A DNA stretch of 31,365 bases. Origin: a virus. A program made the translations under genes and the position numbers. Positions 1-3,634 of the stretch are shown piece after piece. Position 1 is the first letter of the stretch, and every line of letters begins with the position of its first letter. The notes beneath the pieces were generated by a model, which saw only the letters and a program-made list of their open reading frames with translations, was not told where the DNA came from and made no database searches. The stretch is taken from positions 1 through 31,365 of the IMG/VR virus record IMGVR_UViG_3300020478_000038; one strand, written 5' to 3'.

Positions 1-116
1 AGTTTCTCCTTCAATATGTGTACGTCCTTGCTACTCATAGTGCATGACTCGGGACGCAAATTGATATGGTTAAATCTACCAATGAGATGTATAAGTTCAG
101 CACTATTTAAATTCAA
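1..116 (-). CDS. Small early protein, partial (runs off left edge)
   Basis: The frame is open from a TTG at 116-114 to the window edge (38 codons seen). A perfect GGAGG ribosome binding site at 121-125 lies four bases upstream, which is why I chose the TTG; an internal ATG at about 39 is the alternative. The visible peptide has no motif I recognise and contains a Ser-Lys-Asp-Val stretch encoded by one of the CAAGGAC motifs. It is the last of the chain of tiny early genes and is preceded by a double hairpin at 143-181. The product is unknown; the Shine-Dalgarno sequence is the main support. Confidence 0.5.
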   Translation of the reverse strand, partial: MNLNSAELIHLIGRFNHINLRPESCTMSSKDVHILKEK

Positions 117-142
117 TTAACCTCCATAAGATAGGTGTGCTA

Positions 143-181
143 AGGGATATGAATCCCTCATCCAACCCACGCATGGGCTGG
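143..181 (-). other. Double hairpin between two small early genes
   Basis: Reading the minus strand, an 8-bp stem (CCAGCCCA / TGGGTTGG, one G-T pair, loop TGCG, 162-181) is followed after 3 nt by a 6-bp stem (AGGGAT / ATCCCT, loop TCAT, 143-158). The pair sits between the stop of the 192-413 gene and the start at 116. Its layout matches the two-structure units at the other early junctions, but the first element here is a plain hairpin and not tRNA-like. Confidence 0.7.
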
Positions 182-191
182 AGGAGAGAAT

Positions 192-413
192 CTATTTAGT
201 AGATGTAGTCTTCTTCTTTGGTGTTACTTCTTTCTCAAGAGATTTCTTTACTATGTCTTGAGCAAACTTGAGCATAGTCTCAGGCTTGACACCATCAATA
301 ACTACACGATCCTCATAGTCTCTACTGATAACCAAACCACTGTGCTCCTCGCAGTACCAGATCTGTGCGTCCTTGAGGTAGTACTCGTGTGTTGATTCGA
401 ATGTTAAAGCCAT
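192..413 (-). CDS. Small early hypothetical protein, 73 aa
   Basis: I start this gene at the ATG at 413; the frame is also open to a TTG at 431. Neither start has a clear ribosome binding site. The protein is mixed charged, with a central beta-like segment (tyrosines, VVID) and a very lysine/threonine-rich C-terminal tail of about 15 residues that suggests nucleic-acid or RNA polymerase contact, although that is only inference. I do not recognise the family. It is downstream of the 92-aa gene and is separated from it by two hairpins (433-451 and 457-486). Early T7-like genes in this position usually encode small host-takeover proteins. Confidence 0.6.
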   Translation of the reverse strand: MALTFESTHEYYLKDAQIWYCEEHSGLVISRDYEDRVVIDGVKPETMLKFAQDIVKKSLEKEVTPKKKTTSTK

Positions 414-432
414 GAATGAATTGATAAACAAC

Positions 433-486
433 GAAGGGTGTTGAGTCCTTCATCAAGCCAAGTATACCCAAGTGGATATACATGGC
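433..486 (-). other. Double hairpin upstream of the 73-aa gene
   Basis: On the minus strand, 486-457 folds into a long stem: GCCA/TGGC, one T-T mismatch, then GTATATCC/GGGTATAC (one T-G pair) with loop ACTT. After 5 nt a second stem GAAGG/CCTTC (433-437 with 447-451) follows, and the ATG lies about 19 nt further on. It repeats the strong-structure plus short-hairpin layout seen at the other early junctions. Confidence 0.65.
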
Positions 487-498
487 AAGAGGAAAGAA

Positions 499-777
499 TC
501 AATTAAACGCACGCGCATAAGCTCGGTCATAGATGACACGTGCTTGCTTGCCTACGTTCATGATGTCCTTGGTAATTGCACGCCATTCAGTGAGATGTAT
601 ATCCCAGCGTGTGCGTACGTCCTTGATGTAACTTTGAGGACTAATAAGTGTTGGCTTATCTACCTCAAAGAGTAAACAATGTCCTTGTAATGTACTAGCA
701 ATCTCAGCTAACTTAGCTCGCGTGAGTTTCTTATCAGTGAGATCAATAGATACATTGAGTGCGTCCTTGTAGTTCAT
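499..777 (-). CDS. Small early hypothetical protein, 92 aa
   Basis: The ATG at 777 overlaps the TGA of the 23-aa ORF just upstream (TCATGA), so translation is probably coupled. The protein is basic and mostly helical by composition, with an LTDKKLTRAKLAEIAS stretch near residues 13-28 and an arginine-rich C-terminus. I recognise no catalytic motif. Four CAAGGAC motifs fall inside it, read in two different frames. The position in the early chain suggests a small host-interaction or DNA-metabolism accessory protein, without further evidence. Confidence 0.65.
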   Translation of the reverse strand: MNYKDALNVSIDLTDKKLTRAKLAEIASTLQGHCLLFEVDKPTLISPQSYIKDVRTRWDIHLTEWRAITKDIMNVGKQARVIYDRAYARAFN

Positions 778-845
778 GAGTCGAAGTGGAATACAGCGAG
801 GTATGTCAATACAAGTGGCAGCAAAGCTACAGGTAATGCAAGCAT
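774..845 (-). CDS. Hydrophobic 23-aa micropeptide
   Basis: ATG at 845-843 opens a 23-codon frame made almost entirely of Leu, Ala, Val and Pro for about 18 residues, ending in a short charged tail. It would form a single membrane-spanning peptide. Its TGA overlaps the ATG of the next gene at 777. A competing ATG at 850, closer to the GAGAGG in the 3' arm of the upstream hairpin, gives only seven codons and could be a leader peptide. Too short to call firmly; the start/stop overlap and the all-hydrophobic content support it. Confidence 0.4.
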   Translation of the reverse strand: MLALPVALLPLVLTYLAVFHFDS

Positions 846-856
846 GACATGATTAA

Positions 857-873
857 CCTCTCTCATTGAGAGG
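857..873 (-). promoter_or_regulatory. AATGA-loop hairpin 1 (5' leader)
   Basis: Minus strand CCTCTC-AATGA-GAGAGG, a perfect 6-bp stem. It begins 3 nt after the tRNA-Asp 3' end and stops 6 nt before an ATG. The 3' arm holds the only SD-like sequence (GAGAGG), so opening of the hairpin could control initiation. Two other hairpins in this operon have the same loop with different stems. Confidence 0.7.
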
Positions 874-876
874 CAA

Positions 877-948
877 CGGTCCATGCGGGAATCGAACCCG
901 CATTACTAGCGTGACAAGCTAGCGTACTAACCGTTATACGAATGGACC
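877..948 (-). tRNA. tRNA-Asp (anticodon GUC)
   Basis: A complete cloverleaf reads on the minus strand from 948 to 877. It has acceptor GGTCCAT/ATGGACC, D-stem GTAT/GTAC with a GG-containing loop, anticodon stem CTAGC/GCTAG, loop TTGTCAC with anticodon GUC after U33, a 4-nt variable loop, T-stem GCGGG/CCCGC and T-loop TTCGATT. The discriminator base is G, as expected for aspartate. CCA is not encoded. It is the only full canonical tRNA in the window. It sits between two small early genes and is followed after 3 nt by a hairpin, so it may also serve as an mRNA processing site. Confidence 0.95.
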
Positions 949-979
949 AGTAAAGGACTGGTGTGTCCTTGGTATTTGT

Positions 980-1261
980 TTATACAAACTCAGGTAATTG
1001 TGGACCGAAGTCATATGGCTGTGATCCATACCCAACTAACTCAGCTCTATCTGCATGTACACAGCACTGATTGACAAAAAATCCAAGTGAAGTTAGTGGA
1101 TTAAATAACACTTGAGCTATTGCTCTAGCTGATACATTCTCATACTCATACTCATATCCATTCTTGAAAGTAACTAAAGCCTTACGTGCTAATAGATCTA
1201 CCTTCAAGTCCTTGATAGCAGCAGATGTACGAGTTGGAACTGTGATATACATGTTGATCAT
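980..1261 (-). CDS. KTSC-like domain small early protein, 93 aa
   Basis: Residues about 28-67 fit the KTSC pattern. A beta-strand with an F-x-N-G turn is followed by Y-x-Y-x-x-V, then a helix ending in L-x-x-x-x-S-x-G-x-F-x-N. KTSC domains are small, occur in phage and bacterial proteins, and are often linked to nucleic-acid functions; the exact role is not known. Two ATGs three codons apart (1261 and 1252) are both possible; neither has a strong ribosome binding site. It lies between the minihelix/hairpin unit (1285-1342) and tRNA-Asp, with a short noncoding gap that holds a CAAGGAC motif. Confidence 0.7.
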   Translation of the reverse strand: MINMYITVPTRTSAAIKDLKVDLLARKALVTFKNGYEYEYENVSARAIAQVLFNPLTSLGFFVNQCCVHADRAELVGYGSQPYDFGPQLPEFV

Positions 1262-1284
1262 GTTGATAAGTAAGTGAACAATTA

Positions 1285-1301
1285 AGGGATGTAATATCCC
1301 T
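1285..1301 (-). promoter_or_regulatory. Leader hairpin of the KTSC-like gene
   Basis: Minus strand AGGGAT-ATTAC-ATCCCT, a perfect 6-bp stem with a 5-nt loop. It starts 2 nt after the tRNA-like minihelix and 23 nt before the ATG at 1261. It occupies the same place as the AATGA-loop hairpins of neighbouring genes but has a different loop. Confidence 0.65.
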
Positions 1302-1303
1302 AA

Positions 1304-1342
1304 GCTTGAGGCAGGAATCGAACCTGCCTTACACCATCAAGC
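1304..1342 (-). ncRNA. tRNA-like minihelix (acceptor-like stem plus T-arm)
   Basis: On the minus strand GCTTGA (1342-1337) pairs with TCAAGC (1309-1304). Directly stacked on it is a textbook T-arm: GGCAGG/CCTGCC with loop TTCGATT. The two stems give 12 stacked pairs, the same total as the acceptor plus T-stem of a tRNA; an 8-nt bulge replaces the D and anticodon arms. The TGA stop of the 100-aa gene lies inside the 5' strand of the acceptor-like stem. Such minihelices are known minimal substrates for RNase P and for RNase Z. A leftover tRNA fragment or attachment-site core is the alternative. Confidence 0.65.
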
Positions 1343-1639
1343 AACTACGCTTTCAAACTCATTGAGTTTTGTTTCGCAATAGATTTCAACTACTAACCAA
1401 ACTGAATTGTTGATTAAGTTATTCACTGAATATGGAGGTCTTTCTTCAATGAAGAATTCATACCCGTAGTTGTCCTCGATATAACTCTCGATATCGTCCT
1501 CATGTTCAAAGAAGAAGCGACGTATATCTCCGTAGTAAATAAAGTCAGAGATTCCTTGACTCATCCCGTAATGAGATATGTCTTTTACTTCATCAATGTC
1601 AGTGAATCTTTCATCGAGAGCATCAGTTAAACGTGACAT
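1337..1639 (-). CDS. Acidic small early protein, 100 aa
   Basis: The frame is open upstream to a GTG at 1693, but that codon lies inside the T-arm of a tRNA-like element. The ATG at 1639, 12 nt past the AATGA-loop hairpin, is the better start. The protein is acidic and rich in Asp, Glu, Tyr and Phe, with an aromatic central part (residues about 30-70). I recall similar small acidic proteins as conserved cyanophage hypotheticals, without assigned function. Acidic early proteins of T7-like phages are often inhibitors of host enzymes or DNA mimics; that is inference only. Its stop codon lies in the minihelix at 1304-1342. Confidence 0.7.
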   Translation of the reverse strand: MSRLTDALDERFTDIDEVKDISHYGMSQGISDFIYYGDIRRFFFEHEDDIESYIEDNYGYEFFIEERPPYSVNNLINNSVWLVVEIYCETKLNEFESVVA

Positions 1640-1651
1640 GTTTAATAAGAA

Positions 1652-1670
1652 GCTACTCTCATTGAGTAGC
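1652..1670 (-). promoter_or_regulatory. AATGA-loop hairpin 2 (5' leader)
   Basis: Minus strand GCTACTC-AATGA-GAGTAGC, a perfect 7-bp stem. It begins 4 nt after the tRNA-like element and ends 12 nt before the ATG at 1639. The loop is identical to hairpins 1 and 3 while the stem is different, which points to selection on structure and loop. Confidence 0.75.
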
Positions 1671-1674
1671 AATA

Positions 1675-1719
1675 GTTGCGAGGGGAATTGCACCCCTCCT
1701 TGCGCTATTACGCAGCAAC
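1675..1719 (-). ncRNA. tRNA-like element with T-arm
   Basis: Minus strand: GTTGC (1719-1715) can pair with GCAAC (1679-1675). A T-arm follows inside it, stem AGGGG/CCCCT with 7-nt loop TGCAATT, keeping the C and A of the conserved T-loop. Between them a short arm TGCG/CGCA with loop TAATAG contains the TAA stop of the 81-aa gene. One C is unpaired between T-stem and acceptor-like stem. It is less perfect than the two neighbouring elements, so the closing stem is the uncertain part; the T-arm itself is clear. Confidence 0.5.
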
Positions 1720-1953
1720 ATCTGTTAATTCAGTAGGATCAATTTGATTTCTTAGATCTTCTAAAGCACACTGCAATTCCTCAAGAATTGGATACTTTTC
1801 TACGACCTCCCACCAATCATCCTCATCAACTTGATCAAGAAATCTTTCATAGTATTTGTTAACTGTTTTAGTTAATCTCAATACTTCTGTGATCTCTTCC
1901 ATCGCATCAATGCGTTCAGATAGGTTTACAAACTGAGCAGAATTAGTAGACAT
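1708..1953 (-). CDS. Acidic small early protein, 81 aa
   Basis: The ATG at 1953 is 13 nt past an AATGA-loop hairpin whose 3' arm carries AAGG. The protein is strongly acidic (runs such as VDEDDWWEVVEKYP near residues 43-56) and predicted mainly helical, with heptad-like leucines in both halves, so a small coiled-coil or helical hairpin is likely. No family recognised. It lies second in the early chain after the 68-aa gene, and its TAA is embedded in a tRNA-like fold. Host-takeover or DNA-mimic roles are possible but unproven. Confidence 0.7.
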   Translation of the reverse strand: MSTNSAQFVNLSERIDAMEEITEVLRLTKTVNKYYERFLDQVDEDDWWEVVEKYPILEELQCALEDLRNQIDPTELTDVAA

Positions 1954-1966
1954 GATTAATAACTAA

Positions 1967-1983
1967 CCTTGCTCATTGCAAGG
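1967..1983 (-). promoter_or_regulatory. AATGA-loop hairpin 3 (5' leader)
   Basis: Minus strand CCTTGC-AATGA-GCAAGG, a perfect 6-bp stem with the same loop as hairpins 1 and 2. It begins 5 nt after the tRNA-like element at 1989-2031 and ends 13 nt before the ATG at 1953. Confidence 0.75.
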
Positions 1984-1988
1984 CAATT

Positions 1989-2031
1989 GAAAGAGGAGGA
2001 TTTGATCCTCAGCTACACGCTGTACTCTTCC
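1989..2031 (-). ncRNA. 43-nt miniature tRNA-like element
   Basis: Minus strand: GGAAGAG (2031-2025) pairs with CTCTTTC (1995-1989), seven pairs with one G-U. Immediately inside are a 3-bp mini-arm TAC/GTA (loop AGCGT), a 3-nt linker GCT, and a T-arm-like stem GAGGA/TCCTC. Read as 4 bp the T-arm has a 7-nt loop ATCAAAT that keeps the conserved T, C and A. The T-stem joins the acceptor strand with no gap, giving 7+5 stacked pairs exactly as in a tRNA. The TAG stop of the 68-aa gene lies in the mini-arm. There is no anticodon arm, so it cannot decode. Confidence 0.6.
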
Positions 2032-2219
2032 CAATATTCCTGAAGCTCATCAGGATCAGTAATACTTTGACTATCCACGTAGTAGTGATCACCTAGTCCT
2101 GAACTGGATTTATCCCAGCTATTGTTAATAACATCAAGGACTAACTGCGAACAGTTAGGTGATACCAATGCAACAGGACGTGTGTGTCCTTGAGGTGTGA
2201 ATGGTACTAATTTTTTCAT
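2013..2219 (-). CDS. First sizeable early protein, 68 aa
   Basis: The frame is open upstream to 2330 but passes through the tRNA-like element and a hairpin. The ATG at 2219 (Met-Lys-Lys-Leu start), about 22 nt past the tRNA-like fold in an AT-rich leader, is the better start. The C-terminal third is acidic (DPDELQEYWEEY). There is one CAAGGAC motif, here read in a different frame (Gln-Gly-His) from the Lys-Asp copies in other genes. No family recognised. Function unknown; the position fits an early takeover protein. Confidence 0.6.
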   Translation of the reverse strand: MKKLVPFTPQGHTRPVALVSPNCSQLVLDVINNSWDKSSSGLGDHYYVDSQSITDPDELQEYWEEYSV

Positions 2220-2241
2220 GAGAAAATATATATAAACAAAC

Positions 2242-2299
2242 GGGGATGAGCAGGTCTTGAACCTGCACTCTTGAAGAGAGTGAGCCGAACGGCATCCCC
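2242..2299 (-). tRNA. Reduced tRNA-like gene (possible tRNA-Glu UUC, or pseudo-tRNA)
   Basis: Minus strand 2299-2242: acceptor GGGGATG/CATCCCC is a perfect 7 bp. A tiny D-like arm CC-GTTC-GG follows, then an anticodon-like arm with loop TCTTCAA (triplet UUC at the anticodon position, but C instead of the universal U33), and a T-arm GCAGG/CCTGC with loop TTCAAGA. There is no variable loop and the total is 58 nt. The missing D-arm and variable loop resemble mitochondrial minimal tRNAs. Decoding ability is doubtful. As a processing signal upstream of the 68-aa gene it would work equally well without decoding. Confidence 0.5.
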
Positions 2300-2315
2300 T
2301 GTTCATGTCAACATT

Positions 2316-2334
2316 GCAAGTGCAACCCACTTGC
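2316..2334 (-). other. 7-bp hairpin upstream of the tRNA-like gene
   Basis: Minus strand GCAAGTG/CACTTGC, perfect 7-bp stem with loop GGTTG. It lies between the micro-ORF 2346-2405 and the reduced tRNA-like fold. No run of T follows, so it is not an intrinsic terminator. Confidence 0.6.
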
Positions 2335-2345
2335 TAGTCACCAGC

Positions 2346-2405
2346 TCATTTCAAACGCCGCTGGTTCGGCGGTGTCAGCTGCTTGTTGGATGCTGACTGC
2401 TCCAT
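2346..2405 (-). CDS. 19-aa micro-ORF with strong ribosome binding site
   Basis: ATG at 2405 is preceded by GAGGAG with an 8-nt spacer, one of the best Shine-Dalgarno sequences in the window. The 19-codon frame encodes a hydrophilic basic peptide (MEQSASNKQL...RRLK) and ends in TGA at 2346. Two hairpins (GTCAGC/GCTGAC and CCGC/GCGG) fall within it. It would be the first translated frame after the genome-end region. A leader peptide role is possible; nothing is recognised by sequence. Confidence 0.45.
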   Translation of the reverse strand: MEQSASNKQLTPPNQRRLK

Positions 2406-2463
2406 CGATGAATCTCCTCTACAGGCAGATTGTTTGTTTGGCGAAAGAACCAGTTTCGCTCTG

Positions 2464-2541
2464 GGAGAGAGTTGTAGTTAAGTACGAGACTCTCCTCACC
2501 CTTTCAGGGAGAGTCGAGTACGTACGTAAACAACTCTTCTC
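2464..2541 (-). other. Long nested imperfect inverted repeat
   Basis: The core GACTCTCC (2488-2495) pairs with GGAGAGTC (2508-2515). Outside it, symmetrical GA/GA mismatches are followed by GTAC/GTAC, and then GAGAGAGTTGT (about 2465-2475) pairs with ACAACTCT-TCTC (about 2530-2541). The fold lies just upstream of the first early genes. T7 processes its early transcript with RNase III at extended, imperfect stem-loops, and this structure would fit that role or a late terminator; there is no T-run. Confidence 0.6.
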
Positions 2542-2547
2542 GATCTA

Positions 2548-2556
2548 AGTATACCA
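2548..2556 (-). promoter_or_regulatory. Candidate early promoter, extended -10
   Basis: Minus strand TGG-TATACT is a good extended -10 (TGn plus 5 of 6 matches to TATAAT), placed upstream of the whole early chain where T7-like phages keep host-polymerase promoters. The -35 region at 17 nt is poor. Supported mainly by position. Confidence 0.35.
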
Positions 2557-2617
2557 CGGTGTATTGCAAGATCCACTGAGCATTTATACTCAACTTTATA
2601 CGAAAGTGGATAGAACC

Positions 2618-2752
2618 CAGTGATAGCAGTGGTGATAATTATTTCTTATGTAAAACAAATCGATTCATTACCACAGTGATAGCAAGGTGTCTAGCATCTG
2701 TGTTGATTTGCTGACCGACAGATCGCCTCATGCTCACACATCGCGAGTGATA
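2618..2752. repeat. AGTGATA direct repeats
   Basis: AGTGATA occurs three times in one orientation (starting at 2619, 2675 and 2746) and GTGATA a fourth time at 2632. Two copies share the 11-mer CAGTGATAGCA (2618-2628 and 2674-2684). Clustering in 135 bp next to the presumed genome end suggests binding sites for a replication, packaging or repressor protein. Confidence 0.55.
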
Positions 2753-2756
2753 CCAA

Positions 2757-2858
2757 CTACCGCGCCCAGGTATGCACGCCCAGGCGCGTTAGTAGGTCAA
2801 ATCCCAGTCATATCAAGTAGATTCTTAATCTACCGCGCGATCAATTAACGCAGGCGCG
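2757..2858. repeat. Two GC-rich repeat units CTACCGCG-N-CAGGCGCG
   Basis: CTACCGCG is followed by CAGGCGCG after 16 nt (2757-2788) and again after 13 nt (2830-2858). Spacers are unrelated. Each unit also has CGCG-containing complementary ends, so both can form stems. The composition stands out from the AT-rich surroundings. Confidence 0.65.
2817..2833. other. Perfect 7-bp hairpin, 3-nt loop
   Basis: GTAGATT (2817-2823) and AATCTAC (2827-2833) pair around CTT. It lies between the two GC-rich repeat units. No adjacent T-run, so termination is not implied. Confidence 0.6.
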
Positions 2859-2860
2859 CG

Positions 2861-2876
2861 ACCCCCCTACGGGGGT
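2861..2876. other. GC hairpin ACCCCC/GGGGGT
   Basis: A six-pair stem, five of them G-C, with loop CTAC, directly beside the second GC-rich unit. On the minus strand it follows talC by about 120 nt. There is no T-run on either side, so it is not a classical terminator; a packaging or end-formation role is a guess from position. Confidence 0.6.
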
Positions 2877-2995
2877 AAAGCACTCCCGCCCTCGTTAATA
2901 TAAGACCTCAGAAATTTATGTTGAATTTTCAGGGAATATAAAGATTAAATAGTAGATAATTAGAGATATCATACATATCCATAAAATAATCGAAC

Positions 2996-3634
2996 TCATA
3001 ACTTGAAATCAGCGTTAAACTGCTCTAATCCCTTATCTGTCAACACATGATTAGCCATATTATCGAAGACTTTAGGAGGAATAGTACATATATCAGCACC
3101 AAACTCAAAAGACCTACCAACTGACTGCACATCACGTATAGATGCAGCTAAAACCTTAGTATCTACCTTCTGTTTCTCAAATACATCACATATATCATGT
3201 AATAGACTTAAACCAGTAAGACTATTATCATCCATACGTCCAATAAAGGGAGATATATAGGTTGCACCTGCCAAACTACACAATATTGCTTGAGAAGTAC
3301 TAAATACGAGAGTCATATTAACTCTAAGACCAATATTAGTTAAATACTTACAAGCTTTAAGTCCTTCAACGGTACAAGGTAGTTTAATCGTAGCAACATT
3401 ACCATAATTCTTGTTAACGGCTACTCCATTCTCTATTAACTCTTTAGAAGTCTCACCATAGACCTCAATACTAAGATCTTCTACTCCTAATTCAATAATA
3501 TCTGTATAAACCTGCCAAGGATCCCTACCACTCTTTTTAATTAGTGTAGGGTTAGTTGTAACACCAGCTATAAGACCAGTAGATAATCTTTCTTCTATAT
3601 CAGATACTATAGCTGTATCCAGAAATAACTTCAT
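2996..3634 (-). CDS. talC: Transaldolase (TalC/FSA-type), auxiliary metabolic gene
   Basis: 212 aa, the usual length of the short TalC/fructose-6-phosphate aldolase type. The signature GVTTNPTLI is at residues 24-32, and the Schiff-base lysine is K84 in ATIKLPCT. The C-terminal ASIRD segment and GADICTIP strand of the family are also present. Transaldolase moves a dihydroxyacetone unit between sugar phosphates in the pentose phosphate pathway; cyanophage TalC is thought to push host carbon toward NADPH and nucleotide synthesis. The ATG at 3634 lies inside the end of thyX (35-bp overlap), so the two are co-translated. In P-SSP7-like phages it is the last gene of the late region, as here. Confidence 0.95.
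   Translation of the reverse strand: MKLFLDTAIVSDIEERLSTGLIAGVTTNPTLIKKSGRDPWQVYTDIIELGVEDLSIEVYGETSKELIENGVAVNKNYGNVATIKLPCTVEGLKACKYLTNIGLRVNMTLVFSTSQAILCSLAGATYISPFIGRMDDNSLTGLSLLHDICDVFEKQKVDTKVLAASIRDVQSVGRSFEFGADICTIPPKVFDNMANHVLTDKGLEQFNADFKL

Larger units (their letters stand above)
2406..2995. other. Gene-free region, probable genome end and early control region
   Basis: No credible gene is seen on either strand. The stretch lies between talC, the last late gene in related phages, and the first early genes, so I read it as the junction of the two genome ends. It holds, from left to right, a 6-bp hairpin (2441-2459), a long nested inverted repeat (2464-2541), a candidate extended -10 (2548-2556), a 7-bp inverted repeat ATCCACT/AGTGGAT (about 2571-2611), repeated AGTGATA boxes (2619-2752), two GC-rich repeat units (2757-2858) and two strong hairpins (2817-2833 and 2861-2876). 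The actual terminus cannot be located from one consensus sequence. Confidence 0.7.

Noticed and set aside
472-675. Plus-strand ORF of 67 codons
   Set aside because: It runs antisense through the 92-aa gene and the hairpin at 457-486, has no ribosome binding site, and every supported gene in the window is on the minus strand.
877-948. tRNA-Asp as an integration (attP) site
   Set aside because: It is a full intact gene with all arms, not a 3' fragment, and no integrase is in the window.
1640-1693. GTG start at 1693 for the 100-aa gene
   Set aside because: The GTG lies in the T-loop of the tRNA-like element and the extra codons cover the AATGA-loop hairpin; the ATG at 1639 fits the repeated layout.
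2220-2330. Upstream extension of the 68-aa gene to a start at 2330
   Set aside because: The extension would translate the whole reduced tRNA-like fold and the 2316-2334 hairpin and gives a cysteine-rich nonsense-like peptide.
2581-2605. Plus-strand stretch with weak likeness to a T7 RNA polymerase promoter (ATAC...TCA...CT..TATA)
   Set aside because: Needs gaps to align, points away from all genes, and no second copy was seen before other genes in the window.
2861-2876. ACCCCC/GGGGGT hairpin as a talC terminator
   Set aside because: No T-run on either side and over 100 nt from the talC stop; kept only as a hairpin.
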